NCBI RefSeq assembly: GCF_027922145.1
Contig: NZ_BSFC01000011.1
Location: 496,001-560,000 of the forward strand
Source: Novosphingobium resinovorum
Lineage (GTDB): Bacteria > Pseudomonadota > Alphaproteobacteria > Sphingomonadales > Sphingomonadaceae
Direction of reading: 5' to 3'
DNA length: 64,000 nt
Below the pieces are notes generated by a model. That model was not told the DNA's origin and did no database searches. It saw nothing but the letters and a program-made list of their open reading frames with translations. Of this stretch, positions 59,741-64,000 are shown one piece after another (the first letter of the stretch is position 1; each line of letters opens with the position of its first letter). The position numbers and the translations under genes are program-made.

Positions 59741-61018
59741 TCAGTGACCGACTGGCGGAGGCGCATTGCGGTAATACTCCGGCGGGTTGAGACGGCGGAA
59801 CAGCCGTCCGCCCTCCGAATAGAGCACCAGCACCAGCGCGATGAGCCCGCAGATCACCATGGCCGCCATGATCGGCCGCGCGGTGCCGTCGTAAGCCTGT
59901 CCGATCAGCGACCCCAGCGTCGCCCCCAGCACCATCCGCACGAACGCCATGACCGAGGCCGCCGCCCCCGCGATCCGCGCGAAGGGCTGCAGCGAGATCG
60001 CCTGGAAGTTCGAGCCGATGAAGCTGAGCATGCACATCGACAGCGTCATCAGCGGCAGGAAGGTCCACAGCCCCTCGCCCCGCATCGCCAGCACGAGGTG
60101 GATGCTCCCCAGCACGATATACCCCAGCAGCGCCGCGTGCGACACGCGCCGCGCGCCGAAGCGTTCGACGATGCGCGCGTTGGCGAAGTTGGTGCAGGCC
60201 ATGACCAGCGCCATGCAGCCGAAGATCACCGGGAACATCGTCCCCGCTCCGAAGTGCTCGCCCACCAGCTGCTGCGCGCTGTTGATATAGCCGAACAGCG
60301 CCCCCTGCACGAAGGCCGCGCCGAGGAAATAGCCGAAGGCCGCCCGCTCCTTCAGCGCCAGCCCCATGTTGCCCGCGATCACGCTGAGCCTTACCGGCTG
60401 GCGGAAATCGGGGTGCAGTGTCTCGGGCAGGCGCATCCACGCCCAGGTGAAGACGCAGGCCGCCAGAACGCCCATGATCCCGAATATCCAGCGCCATCCC
60501 GCGAACAGCAGCACCGTCTGCCCCAGCATCGGCGCGATCATCGGCACCACCATGAAGGTCATCGCGATCAGCGACTGGCTGCGCGCCATGCGGTCGCCCT
60601 CGAACCGGTCGCGCAGGATGGTCATCGGCATGACGATCATCGCCGAGGTCACGAAGCCCATCACCCCGCGCGCGATCAGCAGCAGCTCGAAACTGGCCGA
60701 AACCGCGCAGACCATGGAGAGCAGCACGTAAGTCGTGATCGCCGTCAGCACCACCGGGCGCCGCCCGAAGCGGTCGGCCAGCGCCCCGGGAAACAGCGAG
60801 CCCAGCCCCGAGCAGATCAGGAACACGCCGACGATCAACTGCCGCTGGTTGGGATCGGCAAGATGCAGGTCGGTGCTGATCGCGCCGAGCGCGGGCAGCA
60901 TGACGTCGATCGCCAGCGCTTGCAGGGCCTGGAAAGAGGCCATCATGACGACGAATTCCAGCTCCCCCATCGGGAACTTCTCGGAGCGTGGTGCGGGGGA
61001 GGTCATGCGCTGGCGCAT
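59741..61018 (-). CDS. Bcr/CflA-type multidrug efflux MFS transporter
   Basis: The 425-residue protein has twelve membrane helices in two halves. Motif A is LFPGALADRFGRRPV (about residues 75-90). The second half contains NARIVERFGARRVS, and the first helix MASFQALQALAIDVMLPALGAISTDL fits the Bcr/CflA 12-TM drug:H+ antiporters. The exact substrate is unknown. ATG 61018 (MRQRMTSPAP) or an internal ATG at 61006 could be the start. Confidence 0.9.
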   Translation of the reverse strand: MRQRMTSPAPRSEKFPMGELEFVVMMASFQALQALAIDVMLPALGAISTDLHLADPNQRQLIVGVFLICSGLGSLFPGALADRFGRRPVVLTAITTYVLLSMVCAVSASFELLLIARGVMGFVTSAMIVMPMTILRDRFEGDRMARSQSLIAMTFMVVPMIAPMLGQTVLLFAGWRWIFGIMGVLAACVFTWAWMRLPETLHPDFRQPVRLSVIAGNMGLALKERAAFGYFLGAAFVQGALFGYINSAQQLVGEHFGAGTMFPVIFGCMALVMACTNFANARIVERFGARRVSHAALLGYIVLGSIHLVLAMRGEGLWTFLPLMTLSMCMLSFIGSNFQAISLQPFARIAGAAASVMAFVRMVLGATLGSLIGQAYDGTARPIMAAMVICGLIALVLVLYSEGGRLFRRLNPPEYYRNAPPPVGH

Positions 61019-61097
61019 GCCGCACTTGGCATTGGATGGCCAGTGAAATCCCGCTCCGGATGGCGCATTCGGCCCGAACAGCGCTATATGATATCAC

Positions 61098-62225
61098 ATG
61101 TTTTCGCAGGACGATCATCGCCCCGGATCGGGAGAGGACGAGGCCGACGGCCTGCGCAAGATCATTCACGTCGACATGGACGCCTTCTACGCCAGCGTCG
61201 AGCAGCGGGACGATCCCTCGATCCGGGGGCTTCCCGTAGCGGTCGGCGGCTCGTCCGGGCGCGGCGTGGTGGCGGCGGCGAGCTATGAGGCGCGCAAGTT
61301 CGGCGTCCGCTCGGCAATGCCCTCGGCCCGCGCCGTTCGCCTTTGCCCGGACCTCGTGTTCCGCAAGCCGCGCTTCGAGGTCTACCGCGAGGTCAGCCAG
61401 CAGATCCGCGCGATCTTCCTCGACTATACCCCCCATGTCGAACCGCTCTCGCTCGACGAGGCCTATCTCGACGTCACCGCCGACCTCAAGGGCATCGGCT
61501 CGGCCACCCGCATCGCGCAGGAGATCCGTCGCCGGATCAGGGCCGATACCCAGCTGACCGCCAGCGCCGGGGTGTCCTACAACAAGTTTCTCGCCAAGCT
61601 CGCCAGCGACCAGAACAAGCCCGATGGCCTCTGCGTCATCCGCCCCGGCGAGGGCGCGCAGTTCGTCGCCGGGCTACCGGTGCGCCGCTTCCACGGCGTC
61701 GGCCCGCGCGGGGCGGAGAAGATGGCGCGCCTCGGCATCGAGACCGGCGCCGACCTTGCGGGCAAGGACCTCGCCTTCCTGCGCGCCAACTTCGGCAGCT
61801 TCGCCGAGTACCTGTTCCGCGCCGCACGGGGCGTCGACTTGCGCCAGGTACGTGCCGATCGCCCGCGCAAGTCGGTAGGCGGCGAGCGCACCTTCTTCGA
61901 GAACATCGAGGACCCGGGGGCCCTGCGCGAAACCATGGACCACATCGTCGATACGGTGTGGGAGCGCATCGAACGCTCCGGCGCGCGCGGGCGGACGGTG
62001 ACGATGAAACTGCGCTACGCCGACTTCCAGACCCTCACCCGCGCCCGCTCGCTGCATCATTTCGTGGCGGACAAGGCGGAGTTCTCGACGATCGGCCATG
62101 CCTTGCTGGAGGACCACTTGCCCCTGCCCCAGCCGATCCGCCTGATGGGCCTGACGCTTTCGGCGCTGGAGCAGCGCGAGGAAGACGCGCGGCCCGCGAA
62201 GGACGGGCAGTTATCGCTGTTGTAG
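61098..62225 (+). CDS. dinB: DNA polymerase IV (DinB)
   Basis: DinB is a Y-family translesion polymerase. The 375-residue protein has the catalytic acidic residues Asp26 (IIHVDMDAFYASVE) and Asp120-Glu121 (PLSLDEAYLDVT). The AAASYEARKFGVRSAM block, the TASAGVSYNKFLAKLASDQNKPDG segment and the C-terminal PLPQPIRLMGLTLSAL are also present. A LexA-type GTTC-N7-GTTC site was not found in its promoter region. Confidence 0.97.
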   Translation: MFSQDDHRPGSGEDEADGLRKIIHVDMDAFYASVEQRDDPSIRGLPVAVGGSSGRGVVAAASYEARKFGVRSAMPSARAVRLCPDLVFRKPRFEVYREVSQQIRAIFLDYTPHVEPLSLDEAYLDVTADLKGIGSATRIAQEIRRRIRADTQLTASAGVSYNKFLAKLASDQNKPDGLCVIRPGEGAQFVAGLPVRRFHGVGPRGAEKMARLGIETGADLAGKDLAFLRANFGSFAEYLFRAARGVDLRQVRADRPRKSVGGERTFFENIEDPGALRETMDHIVDTVWERIERSGARGRTVTMKLRYADFQTLTRARSLHHFVADKAEFSTIGHALLEDHLPLPQPIRLMGLTLSALEQREEDARPAKDGQLSLL

Positions 62226-62227
62226 GA

Positions 62228-62348
62228 ATCCTCCCTGTCCCGAAGGAATGGGGAGGGGGACCGCTCGCGTAGCGAGTGGTGGAGGGGGAGAACCCCTCCG
62301 TCAGCCCTGCGGGCTGCCACCTCCCCATCGCTGCGCGACAGGGAGGAT
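62228..62348. repeat. Imperfect palindromic repeat, copy 3
   Basis: It starts ATCCTCCCTGTCCCGAAGG and ends GGGAGGAT, in the same orientation as copy 1 (11651-11770). It lies just after dinB. The stretch from here to 62523 has no gene I can support. Confidence 0.9.
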
Positions 62349-62523
62349 AAGCGGCCCCAAAAAATGGAAGGGCGGCCCCTGAGGACCGCCCTTGACCGGG
62401 GACACAATCACTAAACCCGCGTCCGCCCCACAAGTTCCCGCCATAATTGACGGCCGGAGCGGGCTCTGGTTGGCGGAACGAGCCACACCCCGGCCGGGCG
62501 ACCCGAAGGCCGCCAAGGGCGCT

Positions 62524-63210
62524 TCAGTCGTTCGGGATCACCCAGCGGATGGTCCCGTCGTAAGTCCCTGCAGCCCTGCCGCCGGTGGCATCGCTCGCCG
62601 CATCGAAGCGGGCGCGCCGGGTCACGTTGCGGCAGGTCGCCGCATCGAGGCCGGGAAAGCCGCTCGACTGCGTGACCGTGCAGCCCGACACGCGGCCATC
62701 GGCATCGATGGCGAGGCGGAAGCGCACCGTCCCGGTATTCCCTGCACGAATGTCGGCGGTCGGGTAGTCGGCAGTGGTGACCCAGCCCGCGACATTTCCA
62801 CGCGGCCGGGCGACCTTGGGCGTGAAACGGGCCGCCGGTTCGCTCGGCGCGGTGGAGGGCAGCACGAAGTCGCTGCTGAACTCGGTTGCGCCGCTTACCG
62901 GCATCGGATCGACGGTGACGCCGGTGATCGCGGCCTTGGGCGTGATGTCCAAGCGCGGCAGCGGCGCGCTGATCGGCATGTCGCGCACCAGCTTCTGGTC
63001 CGGCTCTGCGGTCGGAGGTGGCGGCAGGTCCGGGGTGACGGGCTTGGTGGGGAAGAACTCGCTGGCAAGGTGCGGCGGCTTCTCCTTCTCGAAGAAGGTC
63101 ACCGCGAAACCGTTGATCAGCGCCAGTGCCAGACCGCCCTGGATCAGGACGACGACACCACCAGTCAGGGCCTTGCGTGTACTTCCGGAATTCCCGTCGA
63201 CATAAGACAT
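62524..63210 (-). CDS. TonB-family energy transducer
   Basis: From the ATG at 63210 (GGAGAAGCCC upstream) the protein is 228 residues. A membrane anchor lies at about residues 14-35, followed by a Pro-rich linker (VTPDLPPPPTAEP) and a C-terminal TonB domain with GNTGTVRFRLAIDADGRVSGCTVTQSSG and LDAATCRNVTRRARFD. TonB transmits proton-motive force to receptors such as the one at 27069-29705. No exbB/exbD neighbours are visible. Confidence 0.9.
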   Translation of the reverse strand: MSYVDGNSGSTRKALTGGVVVLIQGGLALALINGFAVTFFEKEKPPHLASEFFPTKPVTPDLPPPPTAEPDQKLVRDMPISAPLPRLDITPKAAITGVTVDPMPVSGATEFSSDFVLPSTAPSEPAARFTPKVARPRGNVAGWVTTADYPTADIRAGNTGTVRFRLAIDADGRVSGCTVTQSSGFPGLDAATCRNVTRRARFDAASDATGGRAAGTYDGTIRWVIPND

Positions 63211-63391
63211 GGGCTTCTCCTCAACAGCGGCCCGTATCCTGCCGTTCACCGCAGGTACGGCACCGGTCAGCGAGAAGATAACACAGTCATAATTCTTGCA
63301 AATTACTTTTTACTAAACATGCCAAGTATTTAACAGGGCGCCCACATGATCAGCGTGGTTAGCATGCGCTGCATTGCAATAGCGTGCGAAA

Positions 63392-64000
63392 TCAACGCGC
63401 GCCTGCGAGTGCCTTCTGGCGGCGACGCTGCACCGAACTGCCGAGCCCGATCGCCTCGCGGTACTTGGCGACGGTACGCCGGGCGAGTTCGAAGCCCTTG
63501 CCCTTCAGCAGGTCCACCAGCGCGTCGTCGGACAGGATCGCCTTCGCATCCTCGGCATCGATGAGCTGACGGATCGCCGCCTTGACCGCCTCGGCCGAGG
63601 CCCCGCCCTCGCCGTCCGCCGAGGCGACGCCCGAACTGAAGAAGTACTTCAGCTCGTAAGTCCCGCGCGGGCAGTTGAGGAACTTGTTCGAGGTCACGCG
63701 GCTGACGGTCGATTCGTGCATGCCGATCGCTTCCGCCACCGCGCGCAGGGTCAGCGGCCGAAGGTGCGCGACACCCTTGCGGAAGAAGCCGTCCTGCTGC
63801 TTCACAAGTTCGGCCGCAACCTTGAGGATGGTCTTCTGCCGCTGGTCGAGCGCCTTGATCAGCCAGTTCGCATCCGCCAGCTTGTCCGACAGCCACGCGC
63901 GCGACGCCTTGTCGTCGCACTCGCCTTTCATTTCCACGTAATAGCCGCGATTGACGATCAGCCGCGGCAGCGTCGCCTGGTTGAGCGCGATGTCCCAGCC
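63392..64000 (-). CDS. rpoN: RNA polymerase sigma-54 factor RpoN, C-terminal part
   Basis: The gene runs off the right edge; 202 C-terminal residues are visible, starting in GWDIALNQATLPRLIVN. The sequence has the core- and DNA-binding C-terminal domains: RQKTILKVAAELVKQQDGFF, AVAEAIGMHESTVSRVTSNKF and the RpoN box (ARRTVAKYREAIGLGSS, with the conserved ARRTVAKYRE). Sigma-54 would be needed for the psp promoter at 5276. Confidence 0.96.
   Translation of the reverse strand, partial: GWDIALNQATLPRLIVNRGYYVEMKGECDDKASRAWLSDKLADANWLIKALDQRQKTILKVAAELVKQQDGFFRKGVAHLRPLTLRAVAEAIGMHESTVSRVTSNKFLNCPRGTYELKYFFSSGVASADGEGGASAEAVKAAIRQLIDAEDAKAILSDDALVDLLKGKGFELARRTVAKYREAIGLGSSVQRRRQKALAGAR

Noticed and set aside
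61019..61097. LexA (SOS) box upstream of dinB
   Set aside because: Only a single GAAC half-site is present; no GTTC-N7-GTTC pair.

Overview
The window is GC-rich chromosomal DNA from an alphaproteobacterium of the order Sphingomonadales, most likely Novosphingobium or a close relative. This placement is an inference from gene content: a crtY-crtI-crtB carotenoid cluster with an unlinked crtZ, a DUF1476/zeta-type ATPase inhibitor followed by bolA and grxD, TorF and MipA outer-membrane proteins, a large TonB receptor, and the infB-ylxR-nusA-rimP order. I see no transposase, integrase, phage gene or CRISPR array. It looks like ordinary core and accessory chromosome with many intergenic palindromic repeats.

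Layout. 1-3250: the translation/transcription operon rimP-nusA-ylxR-infB (minus strand; infB runs off the left edge). 3299-8009: a secreted protein and pspF (minus), facing a psp envelope-stress operon (plus) behind a consensus sigma-54 promoter. The operon holds a small membrane protein, pspA, pspC and four consecutive PspB-like membrane/coiled-coil proteins. Directly after it, a sigma-70-type promoter faces about 360 bp of strongly structured DNA that is probably an uncharacterised RNA gene. 8634-13310: nadE, sufE, ybaN-like, crtZ and two small secreted proteins. 13450-16906: leuC, a small membrane ORF, leuD, the zeta inhibitor, bolA and grxD. 17296-29705: NUDIX, MFS, PilZ, tRNA-Arg(TCT), YhhQ-type transporter, recF, the tesA/ybbA/ybbP module, an RDD protein and a TonB receptor. 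30083-41637: typA, a YitT-like protein, a TorF porin, SulP plus beta-carbonic anhydrase, a two-component pair, small secreted Arg/Tyr-rich proteins and a glycosyltransferase. 41768-50240: small envelope and stress proteins (OsmC, COG3650 lipoprotein, YciI, DUF72, PhnA-like) ending with thiC under a TPP riboswitch. 50289-54605: an SRAP-family protein lacking its catalytic cysteine, a Tat-exported DUF1838 protein, a UDG-family protein, MipA, DUF2585 and a GNAT. 54680-59496: the carotenoid cluster crtY-crtI-(Tdi1-like)-LOG-crtB. 59576-64000: a tiny membrane protein, a Bcr-type MFS, dinB, a TonB-family protein and the 3' part of rpoN.

How genes work together. RpoN (right edge) and PspF would together drive the psp operon through its -24/-12 promoter. 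CrtB, CrtI, CrtY and CrtZ make hydroxylated beta-carotene derivatives. Carbonic anhydrase and SulP form a bicarbonate uptake pair. ThiC makes the thiamine pyrimidine under feedback by TPP.

The most unusual items are the expanded PspB-like array with its adjoining structured RNA candidate, the DUF1851/Tdi1-like and LOG genes inside the crt cluster, the apparently catalytically dead SRAP protein, a DUF2585 gene that seems to start at CTG, and several families of long perfect intergenic palindromes.
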